Positions 7,058 through 15,772 of a stretch of DNA of 64,000 bases are shown here, piece after piece. Position 1 is the first letter of the stretch, and each line of letters begins with the position of its first letter. Position numbers and translations under genes: made by a program. The stretch comes from Lachnospiraceae bacterium JLR.KK002 (GTDB lineage Bacteria; Bacillota; Clostridia; Lachnospirales; Lachnospiraceae), in the NCBI GenBank assembly GCA_036941025.1, contig JAYMNP010000001.1:1488001-1552000 (forward strand), in the 5' to 3' direction. The notes beneath the pieces were generated by a model. That model was given only the letters and a program-made list of their open reading frames with translations, did no database searches and had not been told where the DNA came from.

Positions 7058-7771
7058 TTATAAATCTTCCTCTCTGAATAAACCGATTACAAGTTTCACT
7101 TCACCTACGCCGAGCCCCAGCTCTTTTGCTATGTCTACGTCAGTTTTTCCTGCCCGGTACATATCCAGAATTCTCTGATTATGGTTCATATTTTCGTCTG
7201 ACAGCTCTCCGGCAGGCTCTTCTGCCGGTTCTGTTCCCGGTATGTCAGGCAAATCCGGTTCTGCCGCACTCAAAACCGGAGCCTCTGCCGATTCCTGGAC
7301 CCTGTTCAGAATATCATCGGAATGGGCAACCGTGTTCTGGATATTTTCCTGCAGTTCTTCCAGATTGATGGCAAGCTGTGCAAGATTTCCTGCATATTTC
7401 GTAAGCTCAGAATGTTTATCGTTCAGCATACTGTAGAGAAACATTACTTCGTTATGGGTTTTGTGAATGGACTCCAGCACAGTATCGGAATATTCCGTAA
7501 TTGCACGCATTTTTTCATTGGTTTCCTTATCCAGCGCCCGCTCTACTACTTCCATGGATTTCTCAATGGAATGGTCGATTACCTGGTCCACCATGTTGTC
7601 CACCTTTACCTGGGCATCTGTCAGACTTCGCTCAAGAATGCGCCGCATTTCCTCCGTACTCAGCTCAGCGACTTTATCCAGATCCTGATTTGAGAGTTTT
7701 TCTGTAACAAAGAAACTTGCAACCATCATTACGACACCAATTACCAGTAAAACAATTTCTATTGTTGACAT
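7058..7771 (-). CDS. DUF6115 domain protein: membrane anchor, coiled coil, C-terminal HTH
   Basis: A 237-aa protein. Residues about 2-22 form a membrane segment, 25-150 a long amphipathic coiled coil, then a Pro/Glu-rich linker, and residues 195-237 (NQRILDMYRAGKTDVDIAKELGLGVGEVKLVIGLF) a helix-turn-helix-like DUF6115 domain. Similar proteins sit near flagellar genes in Lachnospiraceae; the function is unknown. Start placed at the ATG 7771 with AGGTGG 8 nt upstream, not at the GTG 7783 that touches the preceding stop. It probably acts at the membrane; the HTH may be a protein-binding module instead of a DNA binder. Confidence 0.8.
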   Translation of the reverse strand: MSTIEIVLLVIGVVMMVASFFVTEKLSNQDLDKVAELSTEEMRRILERSLTDAQVKVDNMVDQVIDHSIEKSMEVVERALDKETNEKMRAITEYSDTVLESIHKTHNEVMFLYSMLNDKHSELTKYAGNLAQLAINLEELQENIQNTVAHSDDILNRVQESAEAPVLSAAEPDLPDIPGTEPAEEPAGELSDENMNHNQRILDMYRAGKTDVDIAKELGLGVGEVKLVIGLFREEDL

Positions 7772-7783
7772 ACCTGTACCCAC

Positions 7784-8098
7784 CTATATTTTCATATCAA
7801 AACCACCTGTGGTTTTAACGCTTACCTTTCCGCTGTTTTTTTCCCCCGCCTTTTTCTTTTTATTCCGGCGGTCTTCATACTCATTGCTTCCCTTTTCACG
7901 GGCGTCAAATTTCTTTTTCGGATTGTCAGAATCATTGGCATGAGTTACCTGCTGCATGTGATGTGCCGTGTCCTTTGCAAACTGGGTCTGCACATTCTGC
8001 TGCTGTAACATGGACTTGTTGTCCTCATTCTGCTTCACCGTGCTTATATCCTGACTTCTCTGAACCACACCGCTGAATTCTACTGGCCGGATTGACAT
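7784..8098 (-). CDS. Uncharacterised small protein of the motility operon
   Basis: A 104-aa hydrophilic protein opening MSIRPVEFSGVVQRSQDIS, then Gln/Asn-rich helix, then a strongly basic KKK-rich tail. No membrane segment and no recognised domain. The ATG at 8098 has AGGAG upstream. It lies between fapA and the DUF6115 gene in the distal motility operon, so a cytoplasmic or export-linked accessory role is plausible. I cannot name a family. Confidence 0.75.
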   Translation of the reverse strand: MSIRPVEFSGVVQRSQDISTVKQNEDNKSMLQQQNVQTQFAKDTAHHMQQVTHANDSDNPKKKFDAREKGSNEYEDRRNKKKKAGEKNSGKVSVKTTGGFDMKI

Positions 8099-8113
8099 AT
8101 TCCCACACTCCTT

Positions 8114-9715
8114 TTATAAAGTACGCACTACAATTTCACCATGCTCCTTGATAAATTTCGAGAACGTTCTTTCACTTTTAATGTTCATGCTTACCTCAGA
8201 AATATTTACAGACACACCCGGATAAATACTGCCTTTTACTTTTATCTTGGCATTGTGGGACATCTGAATCTGGTCGTGAAGTTCTTTCAGCTCTTTTCGC
8301 TGTGAATTCAAAAGCTGCTGCTTCTCCTTAAAGGATCTGGCGACTGTCTGGACCTGCTGAATCCGCTCCACGCTTAACTTTTCTTTCTTCTGCATTTTTT
8401 CATTAAAATTAACGAGAATGGGACGCATCTGTTCCAGTTCTTTACTGATTTGAATAATACTCTTCTGAAGCTCCCCATATCGTTCTTTTATTTCCGGGTC
8501 TACTCCTACTTCAATCTTAGTCTGCGTTCCCATGGTAGAACCGATGGTCTGAGCCTCCACCAGATTGCCGGCACGAATGACGCCTCCGTTTACAAAGCCT
8601 TTCTTGCCCCCTACACGGATATCGGTTCCTGCCGACACCTGACTGTGAAGAATTGAGCCCGTCTCCACATAGCCTCCGGAAATTACAGTGGCGTTCTCTA
8701 TAAATTTTGTGATAATATTGTCACTGGCCTGAACTCTTCCTTTGCCCATGCCATGAATTCCGCGCTTTACAATTATCTGCCCGCCTGCAGACAGATAAGC
8801 AGCTTCCACTACGCCTTCAATCACAATATCGCCTTTGGCAGTCACGGAAAAACCACTTTTTACATTTCCCTTAATGGTAACATTACCGTCATAGACAATA
8901 TTTCCTGTGGAAGTATCCACATCGGCCGGCACCTCAAATACATCTTCCACAAATACTTTGCCATTGACCAGACTGGCATGTCCCGTCACACCGGAGTAAA
9001 TCTCCGTTTTATCTTCAGACAAGGTGATATTATTGCCGAATTCCAGCTTGAGGGTCTTTGCCTGCCTTGCCTGAATCTCACCGCCAAATACATCTTTTCC
9101 TGGCTTCCCCGGCACTTCAGGATGAAGTTTTGCCAGCACCTGTCCCTGCTCCACACGGCTGATGGTATTCAGTTCATGATAATTTACAGACCCGTCTTCA
9201 TTCTTTTTGGGCTTCAGATTGTGGTTTGTATTAAAGAAATATTCAATTTTAGCATCCCTGCCATTTACCGGCGGGATCCCTTTTGCCATAATATAATTGG
9301 TACAGTAGCGGCGGTCTTTCAGAAAACGCTGAATCTCCTCCTGATTGAGCCCCACCGTAATATTATGAGCGGACAGATTCGCAACAATTTCTTCTGCCGA
9401 CAGCAGCTTTCCATTATTGGAAGGAGGATAAAAACGGCAGAACACCAGCATTTTATCCAGGGAAATATTTACTTCCATATGCTCATTTTCATGAAGCCCG
9501 TTCCATGCACCTGCATAAATTTCCTGTACGCCATCCGTAAGGCTCAGAATACGGTTCAGTTCTTTTGCATCAAACATGCCGTAACCTTTGCTTTCCAGAT
9601 ATGCTACTACCTCTTTGTATTCCGGGATTTTCCCTCCTTCTTCCGGCGGAAATACCTGAAGGAATACTCCCACATCTCTTACATCTAATTTGAAATACCC
9701 ATTTTTGCTCTCCAT
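8114..9715 (-). CDS. fapA: FapA (DUF342) family protein, flagellar assembly protein A
   Basis: A 533-aa cytoplasmic protein with the DUF342 architecture: N-terminal alpha/beta part to about residue 160, a central parallel beta-helix of polymer-forming type (VKRGIHGMGKGRVQASDNI, GYVETGSILHSQVSAG, about 280-380), then a coiled coil (about 395-480). The ATG at 9715 is 8 nt after AGGTGG; the GTG at 9727 is not needed. FapA proteins are linked to flagellar assembly and polar localisation in some bacteria, but the mechanism is unclear. It directly follows sigD, which is a frequent arrangement in Clostridia and Bacilli. Confidence 0.9.
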   Translation of the reverse strand: MESKNGYFKLDVRDVGVFLQVFPPEEGGKIPEYKEVVAYLESKGYGMFDAKELNRILSLTDGVQEIYAGAWNGLHENEHMEVNISLDKMLVFCRFYPPSNNGKLLSAEEIVANLSAHNITVGLNQEEIQRFLKDRRYCTNYIMAKGIPPVNGRDAKIEYFFNTNHNLKPKKNEDGSVNYHELNTISRVEQGQVLAKLHPEVPGKPGKDVFGGEIQARQAKTLKLEFGNNITLSEDKTEIYSGVTGHASLVNGKVFVEDVFEVPADVDTSTGNIVYDGNVTIKGNVKSGFSVTAKGDIVIEGVVEAAYLSAGGQIIVKRGIHGMGKGRVQASDNIITKFIENATVISGGYVETGSILHSQVSAGTDIRVGGKKGFVNGGVIRAGNLVEAQTIGSTMGTQTKIEVGVDPEIKERYGELQKSIIQISKELEQMRPILVNFNEKMQKKEKLSVERIQQVQTVARSFKEKQQLLNSQRKELKELHDQIQMSHNAKIKVKGSIYPGVSVNISEVSMNIKSERTFSKFIKEHGEIVVRTL

Positions 9716-9727
9716 AGCATCAACCAC

Positions 9728-10492
9728 CTAATCCGTTAATATGTTCATGTAGGGTCCCATTGTTTTTTTCATCTTCATCAATGCTTTTGTATGAAGCTGT
9801 GATATCCGGGATTCCGACACCTCCAATACGTTGCTTATTTCCTTTAAAGTTAAATCCTCATAATAATATAAGGTAATTACTTTGCGTTCTTTTTCCGTGA
9901 GAACCTCCAGAGACTGTTCCAGAACTTTTTTCAGTTCATCCTCCGCAACAGCATCTTCCGGCTGAATAAAATGGGAATTGCCTCTTGCGTCCATGGCAGG
10001 CTCCATTCCCTGTTCCAGATATTCATTCAGAGAAACCATATTTGTAACTTTAAGCTGGGACTGCCAGTTCAGCAGTTCTTCTCCGCTCAATTTCAGTTCT
10101 TCGGCAATCTCCTCGTCCAGTGCATTCCTGCCGGTTCTTGTCTCTATCTTTTTGACAGCTTCATCAATTTTCTTCTGTTTCTGCCGTACCGTTCTGGGAA
10201 TCCAGTCCATTTTCCGTATCTGATCCAGAATGGAACCTCTGATTCTCAGACTGGCGTATGTCTCAAATTTTACATCTTTCTTTATATCAAATTTATCAAT
10301 GGCGTCAATCAGGCCAAAAATTCCATACCCTACCAGATCGTCATATTCCACATTGTATCCCAGATACATACTCAGGCGCCCCGCCACTATCTTAACCAGC
10401 GGTGCATATTCCACAATAATCTGTTCTCTCAGTTCTGCCGCGGGCTTTTTTAAAAATTCTGCCCACAATCGTTCTCTTTCTGCCGCGTTCAT
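9728..10492 (-). CDS. sigD: Flagellar/motility sigma factor sigma-28 (SigD/FliA)
   Basis: Directs RNA polymerase to late flagellar and chemotaxis promoters. Region 2 includes YAPLVKIVAGRL and YDDLVGYGIFGLIDAIDKFD (about residues 29-70) and FETYASLRIRGSILDQIRKMDW; region 4 at the C-terminus carries the HTH LTLKEISNVLEVSESRISQLHTKAL (about 213-237). 254 aa, normal for the FliA/WhiG group. It lies near the distal end of the motility operon, so it is made only if the long operon is read through, as in Bacillus. No flgM anti-sigma gene is in the window. Confidence 0.95.
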   Translation of the reverse strand: MNAAERERLWAEFLKKPAAELREQIIVEYAPLVKIVAGRLSMYLGYNVEYDDLVGYGIFGLIDAIDKFDIKKDVKFETYASLRIRGSILDQIRKMDWIPRTVRQKQKKIDEAVKKIETRTGRNALDEEIAEELKLSGEELLNWQSQLKVTNMVSLNEYLEQGMEPAMDARGNSHFIQPEDAVAEDELKKVLEQSLEVLTEKERKVITLYYYEDLTLKEISNVLEVSESRISQLHTKALMKMKKTMGPYMNILTD

Positions 10493-10572
10493 CCAAAGCC
10501 CCCAAGACTGCAGGTAACGCCTTTACAGGCTTTCCTGCGTGATCAAATACAACAAGTTTCCAAACTGTGCGT

Positions 10573-10866
10573 CTATTGTATTTCTTCTTCCTCTGCGGAA
10601 TCTTCCTGAGTTTCCGAATCCTCTGCTTCTTCCGGATTCTCTGACTCTTCTTCCTCCGCTGCCTCTTCCGTGGCTTCTTCTGCTTCTTCCCTGAAGTTTC
10701 TGTCCAACACCAGTTTTGCAATACATCCAAGGATATAAAAGGATACTAAAACGATAATCCATATTTTTACAAACTGTCCCATTTCCATCTGTTCCATAAA
10801 GCCGATAATACAAGTTACGAGTCCGGCTATCAAGGTAATAATTATTGGTACCTGTTTCGTTTTCAT
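10573..10866 (-). CDS. Small membrane protein with acidic C-terminal tail
   Basis: A 97-aa protein with two predicted transmembrane helices (about residues 7-25 and 33-53), a short basic loop (KLVLDRNFRE) and a 37-residue tail almost wholly of Glu/Ala/Ser/Asp. It lies between cheD and sigD; an AAAGGG site precedes the ATG. The topology suggests both ends and the tail are cytoplasmic. I do not recognise a family; it appears to be a local accessory of the motility operon. Confidence 0.75.
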   Translation of the reverse strand: MKTKQVPIIITLIAGLVTCIIGFMEQMEMGQFVKIWIIVLVSFYILGCIAKLVLDRNFREEAEEATEEAAEEEESENPEEAEDSETQEDSAEEEEIQ

Positions 10867-10879
10867 ATCCTGTCACCCT

Positions 10880-11362
10880 TTAAATAATCTTTAATGTTTT
10901 ACCCACTGCCTTAATATAAAATTCCCCGGTTGCCGGATATAATTCAACGGTCCGGCCATAATTCAACCCGGTATCTTCTGCCAGCAGCGGAATCCCAAGC
11001 TGTTTCAGCTTCGCCTTTGAAGCCTGGGCATTGCGCTCCCCCACATTACCAATAGTGGAAAGGCCGCTTACCTGGAACATCTTTGCCCCGCCTGCGATTT
11101 TTGCGACCAGGCGCCGCTTATTGGCTCCTGCCGCAACCATACGCTTAATCAGTTCCTCTATTCCTGTATCTGCAAATTTGGCAATATTTGCATTATTCCT
11201 CATCTGTGTACTGTCAGGAAGCATAATATGTGCCAGTCCCCCAAGTTTTAAAACCGGATCATAGACTGCAATTCCAATACATGATCCCAGTCCCAGAGTG
11301 GTAATCATATCCGGTGCCTTGCAAATATTCAAATCTGCCATTCCAACTTTAATTGTAGCCAT
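10880..11362 (-). CDS. cheD: Chemoreceptor glutamine deamidase CheD
   Basis: Deamidates Gln to Glu on methyl-accepting chemoreceptors and, in Firmicutes, binds CheC to stimulate its CheY-P phosphatase activity. The catalytic Cys28 (GLGSCIG) and His45 (GGLAHIMLP) are present. 160 aa, standard length. It lies directly after cheC, 15 bp apart, fitting the CheC-CheD feedback pair of the Bacillus-type adaptation system. Confidence 0.97.
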   Translation of the reverse strand: MATIKVGMADLNICKAPDMITTLGLGSCIGIAVYDPVLKLGGLAHIMLPDSTQMRNNANIAKFADTGIEELIKRMVAAGANKRRLVAKIAGGAKMFQVSGLSTIGNVGERNAQASKAKLKQLGIPLLAEDTGLNYGRTVELYPATGEFYIKAVGKTLKII

Positions 11363-11377
11363 AACTCCTTGCTCCTT

Positions 11378-11998
11378 TTACAGTGCAATCCCCAATGAAG
11401 TTAAAATTTTATCATAGGAATCTACATCTGGCATTAAAATAAAAAATCCCTGTATTTTTACATCGTCTCCAAACTCCGTCTGTATCAGAAGTGCATTATC
11501 CCCATACTGTCCAAACTGAATGGCAGGCACGCTTAAGATAGCCGCTGCCATATCAATGGCAAGATATGGGACGGAAGATGTGATTACCATATTTGTCATC
11601 GTAGACAAAGCTGATAAATAGGAGCCGGATATAATATTTCCTATTTCTTTGATTGCGGACAGATCCATCTCATTGAATTCTTCCGCATAATCATCCGGTC
11701 TTCCCATCAGATGATTTACCAGATAACGGGCAGATTCCATTTTCAGCAGAAACATCATGCTTCCGCCGATATCGCTTTCCACTTCCAGATAAATGCCCAC
11801 CACTGTTTCTTCCTCCGCAGAAATCGCGGTGGGAAGTTCCTGAAAAGTCAGAAATTCCACTTTGGGAACTTCCATATTTACTTTCAGGTTCAGCATATTT
11901 GAAATTGCGGTGGTAGCGTTGCCTGCACCAATATTGCCGATTTCTTTCAGCACGTCAAAATACATTTCATTTACCTGATCCAAACTAAATTTAGCCAT
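11378..11998 (-). CDS. cheC: CheY-P phosphatase CheC
   Basis: Dephosphorylates CheY-P and interacts with CheD. Both conserved phosphatase helices are intact: DVLKEIGN (about residues 15-22) and SAIKEIGN (about 112-119), matching the D/S-x3-E-x2-N pattern. 206 aa. The ATG has GGAG about 10 nt upstream. It follows cheW after an 83-bp gap that contains a hairpin. FliY (24799-26004), a switch protein with the same two motifs, is a second phosphatase in the same operon. Confidence 0.96.
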   Translation of the reverse strand: MAKFSLDQVNEMYFDVLKEIGNIGAGNATTAISNMLNLKVNMEVPKVEFLTFQELPTAISAEEETVVGIYLEVESDIGGSMMFLLKMESARYLVNHLMGRPDDYAEEFNEMDLSAIKEIGNIISGSYLSALSTMTNMVITSSVPYLAIDMAAAILSVPAIQFGQYGDNALLIQTEFGDDVKIQGFFILMPDVDSYDKILTSLGIAL

Positions 11999-12032
11999 GA
12001 CCGCTATTCTCCATTTCTCCTTAATTACGAAC

Positions 12033-12069
12033 AGGCTGCTGCCAGAATACGGGTTTGCTGCAACAGCCT
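12033..12069 (-). promoter_or_regulatory. Hairpin in the cheW-cheC gap
   Basis: A 10-position stem (GCAACAGCCT at 12060-12069 against AGGCTGCTGC at 12033-12042, one non-Watson-Crick position) with a 17-nt loop. No T-run follows on the minus strand. It may be an mRNA processing or stability element setting CheC/CheD levels against CheA/CheW. Confidence 0.45.
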
Positions 12070-12081
12070 CTTTCCATCCAA

Positions 12082-12546
12082 CTATACATTTTCTGATTCA
12101 TCAATGATGCTGTTGGTATCAAACAGGGAAATCAGTTCCTCTCCGTGCTTTCCAACACCATTGATAAAGTTGCTTTTGCTGTTTCTGGCATCATAAGCTA
12201 CTTTGTCAATTTCATCCGGACCAAGGGTTACCACTTCTTTCACTTCATCTACAATAAGTCCAAGCACTCCGTGCTCTTCCAGCTTCAGAATAATGATTCT
12301 GGTAACATCCGTAAATACATCCGGCTCCAGATCCATCCTGGTACGAATGCTCATTACCGGTACAATTTCCCCGCGCAGATTGATAATTCCCTTAAAATAG
12401 GTCTGTGCTTTCGGCACTCTGGTAATCTTCTGCATACGGACAATATTATCTACATAACTGATATCTATTCCATACTGTTCACTGCCGATTTTCACTACGA
12501 TAAACTGTTTTTTGCCGTCTTCTACCACAGAAATATTATTCGCCAT
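12082..12546 (-). CDS. cheW: Chemotaxis coupling protein CheW
   Basis: Scaffold linking chemoreceptors to CheA. The SH3-like CheW fold covers nearly all of its 154 aa, with YGIDISYVDNIVRM, GIINLRGEIVPVMSIRTRM (about residues 50-68) and GLIVDEVKEVVTL. The ATG has AGGGGGT upstream. It follows cheA by 11 bp. CheA carries its own CheW-like domain, so array assembly proteins are encoded together. Confidence 0.96.
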   Translation of the reverse strand: MANNISVVEDGKKQFIVVKIGSEQYGIDISYVDNIVRMQKITRVPKAQTYFKGIINLRGEIVPVMSIRTRMDLEPDVFTDVTRIIILKLEEHGVLGLIVDEVKEVVTLGPDEIDKVAYDARNSKSNFINGVGKHGEELISLFDTNSIIDESENV

Positions 12547-12557
12547 ATCAACACCCC

Positions 12558-14687
12558 CTAAAATAATGTATTAACATCCAGGATCAACGCCACTTCACCA
12601 TCACCAAGCACAGTTGCGCCGCTGATAATCTTGGTACTGTTGTTAATGTATTTGCCCAGGGATTTGATAACGATTTCCTGCTGGCCGTTCAGCTCATCCA
12701 CAATAAGTCCTGCAAATTTATCGCCTTTCCGGACAATAATTACGGTAAGGCTTTCCCGTTCTTCATCATCCGGCTCGCAATCCAGCAGCTGATCCAGACG
12801 AATCAGAGGGATTACCATGCCGCGAATATGTATCACTTCTTTTGCCTGAACAAACTTGATTTCATCTGCCATAATTTCTTCGATAGTCTCAATAGAGCCC
12901 AGGGAAATGGCATATTTTTCATTTCTCACTTCCACCATCAGAGCCTGGATAATTGCCAGAGTCAGCGGAAGGCGTACGGTAAATTTGGAGCCTTCTCCCA
13001 GAATACTCTTCACTTCCACATCGCCGCCCAATGCTTCAATGTTGGACTTTACCACATCCAGACCCACGCCCCGGCCGGACACGTCGGAAATCTGTTTTGC
13101 CATGGAGAAACTGGGCATAAACAGGAAATCTATAATTTCTTTCTGACTCAGGGCCGCTCCCTGTTCCGGTGTAATCAGGCCCCGTTCAATGGCTTTGTTC
13201 TTAACACTTTCCGTATCAATACCGTTACCGTCGTCGCTTACTTCAATAATTACGTTATTTCCTTCCTGGAAAGCATTCAGATGAATGGAACCGCTCTCCG
13301 GTTTTCCTCTCTTTTTACGGAGCTCCGCACTCTCCAGACCATGATCTGCCGAATTACGCAAAAGATGCTGCAGAGGATCCCCAATCTGATCCACTACGGT
13401 ACGGTCCAGTTCCGTATCTTCACCGGTCATATACAGTTCCATCTTCTTGTCCAGTTTTTTGGACAGATCCCGAATCATACGGGGGAATTTCTGAACAACA
13501 CTTTCAATGGGCACCATACGCACCTTCATGACAGATTCATGAAGTCCTGTGGTAATCCGCTCCAGATATTCAATCTGTTCATGGAATGCCTGGGAATTTG
13601 ACCCTCCCATGCCTCCGTCAGAAGTAGATCCTATAGATACCAGGGAATTCTTGGCAATAATCAGTTCGCTGACCTGATTCATCAATGCGTCCAGTTTCTC
13701 AATATCCACGCGGACCGTACGGTTGGTTACAGGCTTGCCGCCATTCTGTTTCTTGCCTGACTGGGCCTGAGCCTGTGGTTTGGCCTGTGCAGGAGCTGCT
13801 GCCGGTACCTGCGCACTTTCCGCATTTCTGGCATTTTCCGCTTCTTTGGCCGCTGCGGCTTCTGCTTCTTCCTTTTTGGCTGCCGCGGCTGTCAGTTCCC
13901 GATAAGCCACCTGCTCACCGATTACTTCCTCAATTTCAGAGACAGCCTTTGACACTTCTTTTATTTTATCCAGTTCTGCCTCGCTGGCAAGATAAAAACT
14001 GAAATCAAATCCGAATTTTTCATCTTCAATATCCTGAGAAGTGGGGTTATATGCAATAATATTTCCGAAATCCTCCACTGCTTTGAACACCAGAAAAGCT
14101 CTTGCCGCCTTCAGCAGACATTCTTCCTGAATATATACCGTAAGGCCGTACAGTTTCATGCCCTTTTCTTCTGATACACGGAGTTCCTCTTTCTCTTTTT
14201 CGGAAAATTCCATGTCCATGTATTTTTTCTGAAAACGGTCGCCGGAAGCTGCTTCCTTCGGCTTTTCTTCCGTTTTTTCTTCTTTTGCAGGCGCCGCTCC
14301 GGTTCCTGCTGCCAGAATGTCATTCAGTTCCTGAATAATGGCCTCATTATCGTCTGTGCCCTCTTCCGAGCTCTCTTTTACATTCTCCAGATACGCGTCA
14401 ATGGCATCCAGACACTGGAACAATACGTCCACCAGACCGCTGGTTACGTTCATATTGCCGCTGCGGACTTCCTGAAAAACATTCTCCATATCATGGGTCA
14501 GACGCTGCATACGTTTAAAGCCCATGGTACCTGCCATTCCTTTCAGAGAATGAGCCGCACGGAAAATCTCATTAATGGTATCCATGTTCTCCGGGTCTTT
14601 TTCAAGACTCATAATACAATCTGACAGGTTCTGCAGATGTCCGTTTGTTTCATCAATAAAAATTTCAAGGTATTGGCTTACATCCAT
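12558..14687 (-). CDS. cheA: Chemotaxis histidine kinase CheA
   Basis: Autophosphorylates and passes phosphate to CheY and CheB. Domains in order: HPt with phospho-acceptor His46 (FRAAHSLKGMAGT), a P2-like CheY/CheB-binding region after an Ala/Glu-rich linker, dimerisation helices near residue 340 (RVDIEKLDALMNQVSELI), HATPase_c with N- and G-boxes (HLLRNSADHGLES, DDGNGID, GRGVGLDVV), and a C-terminal CheW-like regulatory domain. 709 aa. Start at the ATG 14687 with GGGGG 9 nt upstream; the ATG at 14705 has no such site. It begins 1 bp after the cheB stop. Confidence 0.97.
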   Translation of the reverse strand: MDVSQYLEIFIDETNGHLQNLSDCIMSLEKDPENMDTINEIFRAAHSLKGMAGTMGFKRMQRLTHDMENVFQEVRSGNMNVTSGLVDVLFQCLDAIDAYLENVKESSEEGTDDNEAIIQELNDILAAGTGAAPAKEEKTEEKPKEAASGDRFQKKYMDMEFSEKEKEELRVSEEKGMKLYGLTVYIQEECLLKAARAFLVFKAVEDFGNIIAYNPTSQDIEDEKFGFDFSFYLASEAELDKIKEVSKAVSEIEEVIGEQVAYRELTAAAAKKEEAEAAAAKEAENARNAESAQVPAAAPAQAKPQAQAQSGKKQNGGKPVTNRTVRVDIEKLDALMNQVSELIIAKNSLVSIGSTSDGGMGGSNSQAFHEQIEYLERITTGLHESVMKVRMVPIESVVQKFPRMIRDLSKKLDKKMELYMTGEDTELDRTVVDQIGDPLQHLLRNSADHGLESAELRKKRGKPESGSIHLNAFQEGNNVIIEVSDDGNGIDTESVKNKAIERGLITPEQGAALSQKEIIDFLFMPSFSMAKQISDVSGRGVGLDVVKSNIEALGGDVEVKSILGEGSKFTVRLPLTLAIIQALMVEVRNEKYAISLGSIETIEEIMADEIKFVQAKEVIHIRGMVIPLIRLDQLLDCEPDDEERESLTVIIVRKGDKFAGLIVDELNGQQEIVIKSLGKYINNSTKIISGATVLGDGEVALILDVNTLF

Positions 14688-14688
14688 A

Positions 14689-15768
14689 CTACTGTACCCC
14701 CACATTCTTTATTATCGTTTGTGCAACTTCTGTCAAGGGAACTACTTCATCTACAGCACCGGCCTCTGCAATTGCCTTGGGCATTCCATATACCACGCAG
14801 GACTGAGCGTCCTGGGCAATGACATGAATATTTTTTTTCTGTTTCAGGGAAAGGATTCCTCCGGTTCCGTCCGCCCCCATACCGGTAAGCACCACGCATA
14901 CAATTTCATCGTATCCGCTTGTACGCAGAGACTCATAAGTCACATTTGCGCAGGGACGCAGTCCGCCGATGGGCGGCTGATCGTTCAGACGGACCACATG
15001 GGAGCCATCAGGCTTCTTCTGAACCTCCATATGCTTTCCGCCGGGTGCCACATAAACGCACCCTTTCTCCAGAACGTCTCCCTCTTTTGCTTCCTTTACC
15101 TCAATTTTGCTGACGTCATTCAGACGTTCCGCCATGGATCTGGTAAATCCTACGGGCATGTGCTGCACCAGCACCATGGGAGCATCCATATTTTCCGGCA
15201 GATAGGGGATTACACTCTGCAGTGCCTTGGGCCCTCCGGTAGAACATGCCAGAGCCACCAGTTTATTTCTGCCTCTTCCAACCGGTTTTTTGGGAATCTG
15301 TACGGTTTTCACCGGCGCCGGCTTCTCCTCCGGCCTGGAAGATACTCCGAGAGCGTTTCTTGCGTTATCCGATCTGATAACTGCTTTCAGAACCCTCAGC
15401 AGACTTCCTTTAAACTCTTCTCCCTTTGCTTCAATAATATTACACGGTTTGGTGACAAAATCAATGGCCCCCAGTTCCATGGCGCGAATGGTCACGTCCG
15501 CATCCTTAACGGTCAGAGTGCTTACCATAATAACGGTAGCATTAATTTTGTCCTGCTGTAGTTTCTCCAGTAATTCCAGACCATCCATCCGGGGCATATT
15601 CACATCCAGAATCACAGCGTCATAGCCGGTAGTTTTCAGTCTTTCATATGCCTCCAGGCCATCTCTACAGACATCCGTTGCCTGAAATGTACTTTCTGTG
15701 TTAATTATATCACAGATAAGCCTTCTCATAAGTGCAGAATCATCAACCACTAAAATATTTTTTTTCAT
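14689..15768 (-). CDS. cheB: Chemotaxis response regulator methylesterase CheB
   Basis: Removes receptor methyl groups when phosphorylated. The receiver domain has Asp9-Asp10 and phospho-acceptor Asp55 (VILDVNMPRMDG); the C-terminal methylesterase has its Ser176-His203-Asp300 triad (ACSTGGP, VQHMPVGF, GMGADG). 359 aa from the ATG at 15768, which has AAAGGATG upstream; an earlier in-frame start at 15807 would overlap ycgR. CheR, the partner methyltransferase, is not in this window. Confidence 0.97.
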   Translation of the reverse strand: MKKNILVVDDSALMRRLICDIINTESTFQATDVCRDGLEAYERLKTTGYDAVILDVNMPRMDGLELLEKLQQDKINATVIMVSTLTVKDADVTIRAMELGAIDFVTKPCNIIEAKGEEFKGSLLRVLKAVIRSDNARNALGVSSRPEEKPAPVKTVQIPKKPVGRGRNKLVALACSTGGPKALQSVIPYLPENMDAPMVLVQHMPVGFTRSMAERLNDVSKIEVKEAKEGDVLEKGCVYVAPGGKHMEVQKKPDGSHVVRLNDQPPIGGLRPCANVTYESLRTSGYDEIVCVVLTGMGADGTGGILSLKQKKNIHVIAQDAQSCVVYGMPKAIAEAGAVDEVVPLTEVAQTIIKNVGVQ

Positions 15769-15772
15769 AACA

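Noticed and set aside
8753..9688. Long plus-strand frame of 311 codons
   Set aside because: It is the antisense shadow of fapA, with no ribosome-binding site and no family resemblance.
14575..15561. Long plus-strand frame of 328 codons
   Set aside because: It is the antisense shadow of the cheA start and cheB.
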